From Laetiporus sulphureus 93-53 (Eukaryota > Basidiomycota > Agaricomycetes > Polyporales > Laetiporaceae): a stretch of DNA of 64,000 bases. Positions 1 through 11,720 of this stretch are shown here, piece after piece (within the stretch, counting starts at the first letter, position 1; every line of letters starts with the position of its first letter). The notes beneath the pieces were generated by a model that did not search any database, was not told where the DNA came from, and worked only from the letters and a program-made list of their open reading frames with translations. The stretch is taken from contig NW_024468530.1 in NCBI RefSeq assembly GCF_001632365.1, forward strand, positions 248,001 through 312,000. Reading direction: 5' to 3'. Both the position numbers and the translations under genes were made by a program.

Positions 1-810
1 TCGGGTATTAGACAAGGCTACCTTGGTGATCAAGATGAAGGAGGGCCATATCAAGTATTATGCAAAGGTTCGAAGGAGATGGCAAGATGCCGACCAAGCT
101 GCTGGTATAGTTATACAGGGCCAGGACTCGCAAATTGATGAGGCAGTCACTGAGCGGTCGGCCGTGCCAGAGCATGTACATGCGTCTGAAGAAGGCACTA
201 CAGCTACTGGTGCATTTTTTGGATGTCTTGCTCCTATTTATCATCAACTAATGCTGTGTTTGTTCTCTCTTCAGCTCGTACTCCAAAACTTGTTTCGTCG
301 AAGCCCAAACCCTTTTCCAATAGCTTCTTCATCCCCTCGTCGACCGCTTCGCCATCGACAGAGGTTCCGCCAATGCCATATTTCGACGTTGACCTTGACG
401 CCCCCGCGCGTCCCTCTTCTCCCACTCAAAAGCCCTTTGACATCGACACCCACTTGAAAGTCATACGGAAAGATCTACAGATGTTGAACGATTTCCGGAT
501 CCATGTAGCAGACGCTATAGGGCGTATCACGGAAAGAATCAAAGAACAGCTGGGCCGCAGGGTATGGGCGTCCAAGGACATTTATTTGCGCGACCAAGGC
601 AGACGTGTTCTCATTACCAAGGAAGATTGGCAGCAAATAGCGGGCTTCCGTAGGGCAAGAGCGATGTCTCTCGGACGGCTGCGACTATCCTCGCCGAGTT
701 TGCGGCCAGCTCACATCCGCCCTGGGTCGCTCGCTGCTAGTCGTGGATTAAAGACCTCAGCTTTCCATCCGCATACAGCCCCTTATAGTTTGCGGACTTG
801 TGCATCATAG
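1..810 (+). CDS. Unknown protein, 3' part of a gene cut by the window edge
   Basis: An open frame enters from the left edge. It can be joined to a second exon by removing a 65-nt intron (210-274, acceptor ctcttcag), and the frame is kept across the junction. The downstream exon reads to a TAG at 808-810. The visible protein has a charged first part (KVRRRWQDADQ), a Ser/Pro-rich linker, then a likely helical segment (HLKVIRKDLQMLNDFRIHVADA) rich in Ile, Arg and Glu. I recognise no domain. The true start lies outside the window, and another intron near the 3' end cannot be excluded because the last 50 residues look low-complexity. Function unknown. Confidence 0.45.
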
Positions 811-1211
811 CATGACTCTCGATAACGCGAGTGATTGCTGCATTCGCAAAAGCCTTCTTCCGTACCTAAAGGACGACAGAGTCTGTTCAAGTTACCCCAT
901 CTAGGCTTTGTCATCTCTCATATTTACTGCACTCTGTGTCATATCTTCCCGTCTACATGCGGCCCGAGCGGGGAAGCTCTGCTTTGGTATCAATTCGTGC
1001 CATGAGATACAGGATCGTAGTACAGTCGCACAAGTAACAAAGTCGAAAGAGGAACGAAGCCCCGACTGTCCCTGCAGGTGTGAAGAAAGGGCAAGCAAGT
1101 GACTACAGCACAAGAAAATTTGGACGTGTACGATGCGAGCAGAGGCGTGCGCAAACGTTCATAATGATATAATAATGCTACAAAGGGGTAATCGAGGTGA
1201 ATCGGAACAGT
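811..1211. other. Intergenic, between the 3' ends of two convergent genes
   Basis: The flanking genes converge here. Short open frames exist on both strands, but none has a recognisable protein or a plausible splice structure. I see no RNA gene or repeat. It probably holds the 3' untranslated regions and terminators of both neighbours. Confidence 0.5.
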
Positions 1212-4060
1212 TCATGACCACGTTAAAGGACCAAACGAAGTATTCGTAGTAAGGAAGGGCATGCCGAGCGTGTCGTAGGTGTTTTGCCAGACAGTGTTTC
1301 CCCACCAGTTGATGGAGACACCGCCCTTGGGATACTGTAGACACCAGAAAATGAGGATGAGGGTGAGAGCGACGCCCGAGTCTAGTGCTGCTGAGAGGAT
1401 GTAGTTGTAGCGCATCCACCAGCGGAAGTGGAAGCGGCGCATGAACCACTGGAAGAATGCGCCGACCATGACCCAGGAGGAGTAGTTGATTCCACTGGCG
1501 GGCGGCATCTGTCCGAGGCCGGCGAATAGCACGGGCGTGTTTACGTATCTCCAGATGGAGTACGGGTAGCGGCGGGCAAGAAGGTAGAATGGGATGGGCG
1601 CGAAGGCACCGATGAGGAAGAACCACAACATTGGGTTGTAACTAGACGGAAAAGTCATGATCAGACTACTTGAAGCAGCTGGTAAGAGACTGTAACTCAC
1701 ATTTGTCCGGGCGAGAAGAGGCGCTGCGGGCCAATACCGCCCCAGATGATCGATGCAGTTGCGAACGTGTCAACGTCCGGGCAGGTGAAGTAGTCCTTCT
1801 GATCTGCCTGGCAAAAGTCCGGGATATTCGCAAACTGCCATATCTGCACCCCGACGCAAACGAAACAGGTGATGACCGTTGCGAGGGTCTGCGCGACGAA
1901 CAGCGTGCGCGGCGGGATCTTCATGTAGTGCCCGATCTTCATGTCGCTCGCGAGCGAAAGTGACTGCGTGACGGTGATGAAGCCGTACGTCTTGAAGAGC
2001 ATCATTGCGACAGGCTTTCCCGGAACCATGTAGCCGACGAGCACTTCCATGATGACGTTGAGGGGCAGCAACTGGTTGGTGATGGCGCGGATCATGCCCA
2101 CGGGGATAATGAAGACGACGGCGATGAGGATGCTAATAACGAAGGACCAGACGGGGAGGCCAGTGCCAAAGACCTCAATGCCGATGACGCCCAGGATGAA
2201 GGAGATGACGCCGAGGGACGCGTACCACCACCAAGGAACATCCGCGTAAACCATCATCAGGCGAGCGTGCACGTCACGCTCGTCCGTCAGTGCACGGCGA
2301 AGCTGGCGAGCAATGTCGTGCCTGTACCAGACTGTACTTGCACGATCAGAAGGAGTTCATCGTGAAGAATTGGCTAACGTACGGAAAGTGTGCACGAACA
2401 CAGCCGAGATGGCCGCAAACTGGATGCCGTACGCAAGCGAGAAGGTCGTCGGGAGGAACATCGGGGAGTAGGCCCTGTACTTGACTTCGTCAAAGACGCC
2501 GTTTGTGATGATTTCCGAGATGTTGTAGGATGCTCCCGTATTGTCATACGCCCCAGCAGCAGAAATCGGCATGTACTTGGCGAAGAAGATGTTCTTGACT
2601 AGAGGATCATCAGTTTCACGAAAGAAGAAAGACCATGCTGGTACGTACAATACAAGATTGGGGCAAGGAACCAGAAGAAGAACACGAAACCAACCGCGAT
2701 ATTTGCTTCCGCCCACCACTGAAACAAAGTCAGTAATTGCTCAAAAGCCTTGTACTGGCCGCACTTACAGGAGTGACCAATGGACTGCCAATCCAGGATA
2801 TCATCGACCAATCGAACGTAAGGAAGCCCATGCCGAGACCCGTCGAATAGCCGAACAACGCGTTGACCGTCGGGTTCTTCGGCGCAATCCAGCAGACCCA
2901 GTTGAACACGCTCAGTGCGGTGAAGATGTATCCTGGGAAGAAGTACCACACGGTGCTCGCAATGAACACGTAGAGGAAGAATCGCTCGCGCGACATGTGC
3001 CGCTTCTCCTTCTTGCCGAAGTTCTTGTGCAGCGTGTTCAACAGTGCGCAGGACACTAGCGCGCCCGGCCAGATCATGCTCGCGGGCCACACGAGGAACT
3101 GGCGCGTCATGCCTGCGAAGGAGTAGCCGAGCAGCTGTGTGGAAAGCGCGAGGAGGATCTGGTATGCAAAGGTGAGTGACTGGTTGAAGAATGCTTTTTG
3201 TGTCGCAAAGACGGTCGTGACATAGACATCGGAGTACACCGCACTGGCCATGATCGTGATGACGGTGTGCTCCTTGATGTTGAATGGCCCAGGGTTTAGC
3301 GACCAGACGTAGCCAAAGGTGTTGAAGCGCTTCGTGGGAAGGAGCCACTCCAGGAATTTGCCCAGCGGGAGAGCGATAAGCTGAACGACGAGGGCGCTGA
3401 TAGCAAGGGATGGATCTGCGGATATTTTATTAGCGCGATAGAACACCATGCATTGGCATTGGTAATACTGACATCGCTCCTCAAAGAAATGATTTAGACC
3501 AGCTAAGATGAAAGAAAGAACAATTCCGAGAAACCACCTGCAAGGAGAGTCAGACATGAACTCAGGAAGAAAATATCACATTTACATTCGGAATGTGTTA
3601 ACTGGCATCAACGGGTCGTCTATGTTAGATACTGCAGCACGAACTTCCGCATATGGAGATTCACTAGCGATGCACCGTCAGCGATCACTTGCCGATGGTG
3701 AGAAAATTAGCGCATTTTTACTCACTCGTTGAATTCCTCGATGTCTGCTTCTCGAAGATGAGCTCTTGATGATGAGCTCGTGGTCTTGTACGTCGAGTCC
3801 TTGTATGTCGAATCGTCTTGCGACTCGGTATCCAGCTCAGTGCTACGGAATGAGTACCCGCTTGAAGACGTCCTCTCAATTTTGTCATTGAGCTCGACAG
3901 AGCCGACGCTAGCGGTCGGCGAAGCCTGGTTGAGGTCCCAATTGGGATCATTTAGGTGCAGCTTGATGTAGCCGACATCTTCTGGGACATCGGGTACAGG
4001 GTTGCGTTGTCGCAGCATCTGAGGGAAAGGAAGAGAGAAAGAGCTGGACTTCGCCTCCAT
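1212..4060 (-). CDS. Oligopeptide transporter, OPT family (small oligopeptide transporter)
   Basis: Proton-coupled importer of short peptides or peptide-like compounds in the plasma membrane. The spliced frame has a hydrophilic Ser/Thr-rich N-terminus, then the family hallmark SPYAEVRAAVSNIDDP just before the first membrane helix. It also has NPGPFNIKEH, many hydrophobic segments, and a C-terminus with NTVWQNTYDTLG ending in FGPLTWS. Several introns of about 50-60 nt are clear; for example one splits R-M-W before WFLGIVLS. I start at the ATG at 4060 (MEAKSS); an in-frame ATG at 4018 (MLRQRN) is possible, and the frame further upstream opens only with a non-ATG codon. All family motifs look intact, so the gene should be functional. 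The substrate cannot be read from the sequence. Confidence 0.92.
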
Positions 4061-4882
4061 CCTTGACGAAGTAACAGACCGGAAAAGCGAAGGAGAAGGG
4101 GGGCTGCAGGGACGGAGGGGCTTTGAATGACCTGGACACAAAACATGGCCCCTTTCATAGTGGTCGGCTGTCTCCTAGAAGGCTGCTACGCGCGGTAGCT
4201 AATTGTTCATGAGTCCATTCCACATTTTTACTGGGTCCATGGTATACCAAAGAAGGATGGTATGCGATGTCAACGAACAATAAGAGAGACGTCCGATCCG
4301 ATCGTAACAAGAAATTCGCCATGCACGGCGCCAGTTATACAGCTACCGCACAATCTGCGCCATATGGAGTGCGCAATACTGTCTTTCTGCGTCAGCACGC
4401 AGTTTCACTGTTATTCATCTTTCGTTAGTTAATTCCAGACATCTGTTTCGAATGATATCTGCGGCGCACCAGGGCGGCTGGGCAGGCCATGAGGCCGAGC
4501 AGACCATGCTTTGCAGCGTAAATTACATGCGAGGCACGGGCAAAGGAGTATTCTTGGCTATCAGTCTATTGTCTGTGGGCGAAACGGCGGGGCAGCGTGG
4601 GAGAGATGCACACACAATAAACACGCCCCGTGACCAGAGTGATGCACGTTATCTAATCTCGTTTGTTGACGCGTTGTTTGGGCAGGCGCCGAGGCCTTGC
4701 CGTGCCGATGGCGAGAGCACATTCTCATCGTCCCTATCGCTGACGAGCTTTACACCCTCAAACGCCTGCAATTGCGTTTTCACAGCGGCAGATGGCGCCA
4801 GCCACAGCCTATATCATGGGTGCATTCGCATCACGCCCTCTCAGACCCCTCGCGGAGCAATCCACCGAAGGCAATCATCACC
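4061..4882. promoter_or_regulatory. Shared upstream region of the OPT and dioxygenase genes
   Basis: About 820 bp lie between two divergent start codons, so the region must hold both promoters and 5' untranslated regions. ORFs inside it (for example from 4452) overlap the dioxygenase in another frame and look non-coding. I see no convincing TATA box or known operator. Confidence 0.5.
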
Positions 4883-6196
4883 ATGTCTACAGCAACGCAG
4901 ACAATTAGCCAAACTGCCAAAGAGGCGCTTCCCCATACGGTCAACGTGCGCTCTTCATCAGAACAGGCCAAGAACGACGGATCGAGCCAGCAGGAGGGAT
5001 ACCGATATGCGCATATGCTTCCGGTATTTCCTCAGGACGAACATTACCCGCCGCTGACTCCCTTCGAGCACCACGATCCTGGGGCTCGTGCCTTGAACCA
5101 CCCGAACCCTCGTTCTTTCCTTGACAACGCTACCAGCGTTGTCCAATTGACTCCCCATCTGGGCGAGGAAGTGCGCGGAGTTAATCTCGCTGCGCTTGAT
5201 AGCGATGGATTGGACCAACTTGCGCTCGAGGTCAGTCATCGATTGCCCGATTCAGTGTGCCACGCTGCATAGCCATACTCATTGTTCTCTTTCACAATAA
5301 CTACATAGGTGGCCAGACGCGGCCTGGTGGCTTTCCGCGATCAGCAGGACTTCATAGACAGAGGTCCGGATTTCTATCTCGAGTTTGGCAGGCACTTCGG
5401 GCGACTTCACATCCATCCGACATCGGGACACCCTGCCAATTATCCGGAGTTCCACCTCGTATATCGCGACGCCAATACCACCTTCAACTTTGAGCGCGAG
5501 GACCGGATCAGCTCCACCGTCTGGCACTCGGACGTGTCCTACGAACTTCAGCCGCCTGGCCTGACCGCGCTCTTCCTCTTCTCGTCTCCCGAGACTGGAG
5601 GTGACACCGCGTACACGTCGCAGGTCGCCGCGCTCAAGCGTCTATCGCCCCAGTTCGTTGCGTTCCTCCGCACGCTCAAGGCGGTGCACTCCGGTGTCGA
5701 ACAGGCGGAGTGGTCAAGGTCCGGAAAGAGAGGCGGCGTCGTACGACGTGAGCCGGTGGAGAACGTGCATCCAGTTGTCAGGAGGCACCCTGTGACTGGA
5801 GAAGAGGCGCTCTTCGTCAACAGGCAGTTCACGAGGCGCATTGTGGGCCTGAAGCGGGAGGAATCTGGTACGTCAATTGTACCTCTTGCAACGGAGTTCT
5901 TGCTAAACGATGGATGTTTTCAGACACGATTCTGAACTTCCTGTATGACCACATTGACAAGAGCGCTGACGTACAGGCACGCGTCAAGTGGGAGCCGTAC
6001 ACCATCGTCCTGTGGGACAATAGGGTTACAGCACACGTACGTCTCTCCATTGTTTGACTTCCCCGATGAAATTGACAACAATATACGACAGTCTGCCATC
6101 GTCGACTTTGCGAAAACCGGGGAACGCCGACACGGCGCTCGCATCACGCCTCAGGCGGAGCGGCCCATCCCGGCCCTGGAAGGCCTCGAATTATAA
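4883..6196 (+). CDS. TauD/TfdA family Fe(II)/2-oxoglutarate-dependent dioxygenase
   Basis: Predicted 374-aa protein from four exons (4883-5230, 5309-5867, 5924-6035, 6092-6196); their summed length is a multiple of three and every junction keeps the fold. Family members hydroxylate small substrates such as taurine or other sulfonates and release sulfite, using 2-oxoglutarate, O2 and iron. Visible iron ligands are His and Asp in WHSDVSYE and a distal His in NRVTAHSAIVDF. The Arg that binds 2-oxoglutarate is probably in HGARITPQ. LTPHLGEEVRGVNL near residue 90 matches the usual N-terminal strand of the family. There is no signal peptide, so it is probably cytosolic. The fungal branch contains many paralogues with unknown substrates, so sulfonate use is a family-level guess. 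Start chosen at the ATG preceding STATQT. Confidence 0.9.
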
Positions 6197-6309
6197 TCCT
6201 ACTCAATCTATGGCATCTGTCGGGCTGTACGTTTATGTACAGTAGACGAAAAGGACAGTGTACCACTACTACTAGCTGTATACTGTACACACATACCAAT
6301 TGTCCCCAC

Positions 6310-7292
6310 TCACCGGAAAAATCGTACGACGAAGAGATGTTCTCGGCCTGCTCGTCGTTGTAGCACTACCTGCGAGCACGTCATGAATTGCGCGATGGTA
6401 AGACGGAGAGAAGAGGCCACACCTCGCTGCGTAGACCGTGCTGCCGCTGCATGCGGGCTTGGATGCCCGGCACGTCGTTTTGCTTGACGGCGACGAGGTA
6501 GAACCGGCCTTTGGGCGAAAGCAAATCCTGTGTTCCAGGCATATGTCAGTGGAAAATCGGATGTGCAGAGCTCGACAGACTTACTTCGACATTGTCAAGG
6601 AGGACGTTCGTGACTTGCATGCCATCGAGGCCGCCCGCCCAGGAGCCTTCGATGTCAGCGCCGTGTTGGGCGTCGTGGGCCTCCTCGATGTAGGTCGGCA
6701 CGTAGGGCGGGTTGAAAATCAGCACATCCACGGCGTGCCGTAGCCTAGACATGAAGGGCCCCGCCAAGGAGGCGAGAATGGGCTCGAGTGGAATCTACTA
6801 TGGGTGTACATTTCTTGAGGAGATTATGATAACGGAGGGCGGTCGAGAGCTCACTTTGTTCTGTCGGCCGGTGAGCTTGATGCAGCGGCATGCGTGCGGG
6901 TTGATGTCCGTGCAGAGGTATACTGTAGGGATGGGAAGCAGCGTCAGAATTGAATATGGAGAGGGTTTTCAGACGCATACATGAGTTCGATGGCCCCAGG
7001 ATGCTGCCCACGAAGCTGGACACACAGCCTGACCCTGAACTAGAGGTACCTTTAGCCTAGGCGATAGAGAAATGTACGGACACATGTACCCTATTTCAAG
7101 ACATACAAGCGGACTCAAGGATCGCAGTTCGTTTGCGTCCTCTTCCAGCGCATCAAGAAGTATAAATGTGTCCTCTAAGTAACTAAAGTCAACAATCGCA
7201 TTACAGCACGTTGCAATAGACATACCTGCGGGCTCATATACGTGCTCGTAGTCATCCTTCGTCAGATGCGAAAGGTCTGGAGTCGGTATCAT
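6310..7292 (-). CDS. MTQ2: eRF1 glutamine methyltransferase catalytic subunit
   Basis: SAM-dependent N5-glutamine methyltransferase acting on the GGQ motif of translation termination factor eRF1; in yeast it works as a complex with Trm112. I rebuild seven exons giving 217 aa, close to yeast Mtq2 (about 220). The N-terminus [10 protein letters not shown] and [15 protein letters not shown] are typical of the family. The SAM-binding loop LEIGSGSG forms only after an intron near 7085 is removed. The catalytic NPPYVPT motif is intact. The C-terminus ends [14 protein letters not shown], again created by splicing (intron 6370-6422), and the stop is at 6310-6312. It faces ALG10 head-to-head with 155 bp between start codons. 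Confidence 0.93.
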
Positions 7293-7447
7293 CTCGCTGA
7301 AGGATGGCGTCGCCGCCAGATTGGGAGGATAAGTTTAGCACATCGCGCGTGCGCGTGCGCGCGGAATCACGATCGGAATGGGCGCCTATCACTGTATCCA
7401 TCCAGAGCACACTGCCCGGCGCCCACAGCGCACAGCAAACAACCGCC
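7293..7447. promoter_or_regulatory. Compact bidirectional promoter between MTQ2 and ALG10
   Basis: Only 155 bp separate the two divergent ATGs. A GC-rich purine/pyrimidine tract (cgcgcgtgcgcgtgcgcgcg, near 7343-7362) lies in the middle. No TATA box is visible, as is usual for housekeeping genes. An ATG at 7304 is in frame with ALG10 and could extend it by 48 residues, but that segment is not hydrophobic or family-like. Confidence 0.5.
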
Positions 7448-9301
7448 ATGACGGACCCCGGGGCTACGTACTACGCTGCGTTTGTGGCCTTGTCAATCTT
7501 TACATTGAAAGCGGTCAATGAAGAGGTTACAGAGCCTTACATGGTGCGTCGGCCGGCACGCATGCAGACCCTGTCCTGCTGATGTACACACGACGGTCTT
7601 CTAGGACGAGCCCTTCCACGTCCCGCAGGCGCAAGCGTATTGCGCGGGAGACTATTGGAAGCGGGATCCGAAGATCACCACTCCACCTGGACTGTAAGAC
7701 CCACACTAGTCTCGACGTCAATTGCTGAGAACCGTCTGTAGCTACGTCCTCAGCCTGGTTCTTCGGAAGGTATTCATGTTAAAGTGCAACCTAGCTATGC
7801 TCCGGATTACACCCCTGCTCTCGCTACTTGTCCTTCCCATAGTTATGACACGCCTACTGTGTTACCACCAACGCGTGCGGCCTCCTCTCTCGCTGCTCAC
7901 ACCCACCACGGAGGCCGTCGTCCTCGCCAGCTTTCCAATCGCGTGGTTCTTCGGCTTCCTCTACTACACGGAGGTACCGAGCCTCGTGTTCGTCGTGGTG
8001 ACCGTGGTCGCCGCCTCGCAGCGCAGACACTGGCTCGCAGCTCTGGTATGTTTCCGGCTCCGCTCGAGACACCGGACGCCCGCTGAGGCGAGACAAGAAC
8101 GCTAGCTAGGCGCCGTGAGCTGCACTTTTCGCCAGAATAACATCGTCTGGGTGCTATATGCGTATGCATCCAGCCAGCTCATGTACTTGCGCTTCCGGCG
8201 TGTGCCCGAGAGCGCCAAGATGAAGGCCAGGCTGCATGACCCGGACGCGTTGGTGGCTAGCTCAGGTGGGTCTGCTGCGATGTATGGGCATGAAACGCCA
8301 TTATACTAAGTTTAACTGCGCTGGAACTTGTAGGGGACGTGCTAAAGTTATTATGGAGCTTGTTCTATGTGATTCCGGACATCCTGCCCGCTTTCATACC
8401 ATACGCGTTGGTCCTCGCAGGTTTTGGAGCCTTCGTGATATGGAACGGTGGTATCGTCCTAGGTAAGGGAAGCCTTCATCATGCGCAGTTACACGCTCAT
8501 CTTCGATCCTGTGAACAGGGGACAAATCAAACCATGTGCCGGCTTTTCATATACCACAGGTGTACTATTTCGTGGCATTCTCCACCATCATCGGATGGCC
8601 TGCGTTATTATTGGGCCAAGATGGGGCGCGTGCTCTAGTGCAAGAGGTATGGACACGCATGTTCGGCAGCAGGAGGTTCGTACAATGTGGATCATGCATG
8701 GTGTGCAAAGAGGCTGACTATTCATTAGAAACGCCATTGTGACGGTAGTCGCTTCGCTCATCATGGGTGTGACGGTACGGAAGCTCACGTCAGTTGCCGC
8801 CGTAGCTTTGGAAAGTTGTTGCCTTTCTGATCATTGGAACCTGCACGCAGAATCCACCACCCATTCCTGCTCTCGGATAACCGACACTACACCTTCTATG
8901 TATGGCGTAGAATATTCCTTTTGCATCCTAGCGTGCCGTATCTCCTAATTCCCGGTTACATCGCGTGCGCGTGGGCCTGGTTCATCCGGATCGGTACGTG
9001 TCCTCCAGGGGCTCCTCGAGCGCATTCAATGCTGACCAGCTGACGTTGTCTTGCAGGTCGCGATCAAACCCTGTTGCAGAATCTCCTAGTGCCCTTGTTC
9101 GTGTTGCCCACGCTGATTCCTACTCCGCTGCTGGAGCCGCGCTACTTCCTCATCCCATATATACTGCTACGAGCGCAAGTGGTGGACGTCCCCCTGTGGG
9201 CGGCGCTGGTGGAGGGACTGTGGTACGGAGCGATCAACGGAGGGACGATGTATGTGTTCCTGCACAAGGAGCGGGCGGGCGTAGGGCGCTTCATGTGGTA
9301 G
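7448..9301 (+). CDS. ALG10: Dolichyl-P-Glc alpha-1,2-glucosyltransferase (ALG10/DIE2)
   Basis: Adds the third, terminal glucose to the lipid-linked oligosaccharide in the ER lumen, the last step before transfer to proteins in N-glycosylation. After splicing, the N-terminus reads EPYMDEPFHVPQAQAYCAG, followed by DPKITTPPGLY, the diagnostic ALG10 block. Further on come PIAWFFGFLYYTEVPSLVF, FRQNNIVWVLYAYASSQ and repeated hydrophobic spans, and the protein ends RFMW, as many members do. Around seven short introns interrupt it. Start taken at MTDPGATYYAAF, which leads straight into a membrane segment. No inactivating changes are visible. Confidence 0.93.
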
Positions 9302-9486
9302 AGGCTTGTCAGAGCACATGGTCTCGTGACACGTGTTATTTACGCGATGTTTGTTGGGTTTATACCCGACGCGCTTGCAAGCGGCCCGTCCTGATGGGAC
9401 TTGGGCGAATGATATAGCAACGACTCAACAACGACCCGCGCAGCGCCCACGCTCCCACCCACGACGTCCTCGTCACCATTTTAACG

Positions 9487-9494
9487 TATATAAA
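9487..9494 (+). promoter_or_regulatory. TATA box of the coiled-coil gene
   Basis: TATATAAA lies 49 nt upstream of the ATG at 9543, a plausible core promoter distance in fungi. Recognised by sequence and position only. Confidence 0.5.
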
Positions 9495-9542
9495 TATTTC
9501 TGTTCGGTCTGAGCTTCCAGTCCTTACCCGAACGCCCCCACC

Positions 9543-11720
9543 ATGTCCGTTCGAGCTCCTGCTGGCACCAACCCGCTGCCCACGAAACGGCCTGCGACAC
9601 GGAGCACGCTTCGACAGTCCCTCAACCTCACCTCTGTAGGCAGGGCGCTTGCGGACGTGATGCATAAGTCTGATGGCAAGGATGGAGGAGGAGACAAGGA
9701 GAAAGGGGCGAAGAAGACAAAGGATGCGGCCTCGCGGCGCATGAGCGGGGTCGGGGTGCCCCGCGCACCATCTTGCTCTGCAACGGAGAAGTCGTTGCTC
9801 ACGAAGCTGGATGAGGCGTCTCCGGACTCGAAGGCGAAGACGATCACCAAGCATTCGCGCCGGGTATCTGTAATGAAGAAAACGAGTGCGACGGATTCTG
9901 ATGATACGTCGTCATCACCGTCAGGATTGGCGCCAAAGTCTACGATAACGCGGTCTTCGACCCTTCGGCCCAAGGCGACCAACGCTGGTACCGCGTTGCC
10001 CAAGTATAGGCCCAAGTCTATGCTTGTCAGCGCTGCGGCCACAAAGAAGCCTCCATCTCCTGCACCGCAGGATGCGAAGTCAGGTGCAGCCAAAGTGTCC
10101 GAGAAAGAGGCAAACGGTGGTCACAAGCGCAGTGCTACACTGGATATTCCTCCCTCGGGCGGAAAGCTTGGTCGCTCAGCTAGTCCGATACGTCGTCGGT
10201 CCGTGTTGAAGGTTAACCTTACAAAGGCCATCAATGTGCGCCCTCAGTCACCGGAAAAGAAAAGTAAGGCTACCACGCAAAAGCGATCACCATCACCTTC
10301 GTCTCAACCTACTTATGGAGCAGTCCCTCGCCCGTCGAAGACCGCGAAGACTACGAAGACGGCTACGGGCGTATCTACGGTACGGCAGACGGATCCTCAT
10401 CTTCCCTCGTCAGCATCATCGTCAATGTCCTCCTTGCCCGGCACCTTCCGGAGCAGGTTGAAGAATATGTCAGCCAAATCGTCCTCGGGCTCATCCTCGG
10501 ACCAGGGTAGCCAGAAGGAGAGTGCGCGCCCAAGCCCGCTACGTCATACTGTCGCGGCACCAGAGACGCCTCCTAGTCGCCGTACAGCACGAGAGATAGC
10601 TCAGGCGATCGCCGAGTCGGAGTCCACCCCCACTGCCCTGGACGTTACCGCTGCCGCTTCTGCTGCGGACGTTACGGAAGGCACGAGCACCGATAGCATT
10701 GACGATGTGGAGTTCATGCTATCCACTATTGCTTCGCCTTCGGGGCCGACTCCAATACTTCCTAGGCTCCGTCTACCGAGTATCAGAGAGGGCGGCGATC
10801 CGCATACGCCTTCTCGCCCATTCCTGCCCTCTCGCGCTAACCTCTCGTATCTCACTCCTGATCAACGTTCAACAAACGGCTCACCTTTCCTACGCCCCTT
10901 GCATATCCAGCAGGGAGTGGATCGCGGTTCGATCCTATCATGGGAGCAGCTGGCGAAGCACAGCAAGGCCCTGCAAGATGAGGACATAGATCATATGCTC
11001 TCCGAGATTCCTGCTCCTTTCCGTTTAGGCGCGATCTCCCCGAGCGTCAGCTTTAGCACTGACGCGATGCCTGAGAGCCCAAGTATCAGCTCGCTGCCTT
11101 CGCCCAGCGCGTATGGATCGATATCGCAGGTGCTGCTCCCAGATGTCACGCCATCGCCTGCCGTTCGCATCAGCGAGTTGCACTTCGATAATGCCGCCGC
11201 CGGCCCATCGCTCGAGGATGCTGCAGCCATTACGCGTCTACGCCTACAGCTCGCCTCGGTCGAGACGAAGGCGCAGGATCGGCTTGCAGAAATCGAGTCG
11301 CTTGAGAGTCAGCTGCAAACGGCGAAGGCAGCGCGCCTACGTGACGTGGAGGAGCTCGCGAAGCAGATCTCACAGCTCGAGGAGCAGGTGCACGGTAACC
11401 TCAACGTAGACAGCGAGCGCATGGAGTATATCAAGTCGTTGGAGGAGCAGCTACGGCAGGCACAGACTGCGCGCGAGCAGGCCGTACAGGAGGCGCTCCA
11501 ACGCATGCAGGAGCGCGTCGAGGTGGCGCATGGTGCGACGCTGGCTAAGCAGCAGGGACGGTGGAAGCTGGCACTCTGTGCGCGCGATGCCGTCGGTGCG
11601 TGGAACTCTGTACGGGACCTGGCTGAGTGCGAGCTCGAGCGCGTACGCGCGGACAGGGAGATGCTCTCGGTGCTCTTGACTGGGCTTTACGTGGTCCACC
11701 CTGTTTGCTCAGTCGCATGA
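9543..11720 (+). CDS. Unknown Ser/Lys-rich protein with C-terminal coiled coil
   Basis: Intronless 725-aa frame, unusual here because most neighbours are spliced. About 560 residues are low-complexity and probably disordered, rich in Ser, Pro, Lys and Ala, with basic clusters such as SPIRRRSVLKVNL and KRSPSPSS that look like phosphorylation or microtubule/DNA-binding patches. From about residue 565 to 665 there is a strong heptad pattern (LRLQLASVETKAQDRLAEIE, then LEEQLRQAQTAREQAVQEAL), predicting a coiled coil. I recognise no catalytic domain. The composition resembles cytoskeletal or cell-cycle scaffold proteins, but this is inference. The extreme C-terminus (YVVHPVCSVA) may really be an intron read-through, with the gene continuing. 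Confidence 0.75.
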   Translation: MSVRAPAGTNPLPTKRPATRSTLRQSLNLTSVGRALADVMHKSDGKDGGGDKEKGAKKTKDAASRRMSGVGVPRAPSCSATEKSLLTKLDEASPDSKAKTITKHSRRVSVMKKTSATDSDDTSSSPSGLAPKSTITRSSTLRPKATNAGTALPKYRPKSMLVSAAATKKPPSPAPQDAKSGAAKVSEKEANGGHKRSATLDIPPSGGKLGRSASPIRRRSVLKVNLTKAINVRPQSPEKKSKATTQKRSPSPSSQPTYGAVPRPSKTAKTTKTATGVSTVRQTDPHLPSSASSSMSSLPGTFRSRLKNMSAKSSSGSSSDQGSQKESARPSPLRHTVAAPETPPSRRTAREIAQAIAESESTPTALDVTAAASAADVTEGTSTDSIDDVEFMLSTIASPSGPTPILPRLRLPSIREGGDPHTPSRPFLPSRANLSYLTPDQRSTNGSPFLRPLHIQQGVDRGSILSWEQLAKHSKALQDEDIDHMLSEIPAPFRLGAISPSVSFSTDAMPESPSISSLPSPSAYGSISQVLLPDVTPSPAVRISELHFDNAAAGPSLEDAAAITRLRLQLASVETKAQDRLAEIESLESQLQTAKAARLRDVEELAKQISQLEEQVHGNLNVDSERMEYIKSLEEQLRQAQTAREQAVQEALQRMQERVEVAHGATLAKQQGRWKLALCARDAVGAWNSVRDLAECELERVRADREMLSVLLTGLYVVHPVCSVA

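Noticed and set aside
4061..4141. Longer N-terminus for the OPT transporter
   Set aside because: The frame upstream of 4060 opens with TTG only, so 4060 is the first ATG in frame.
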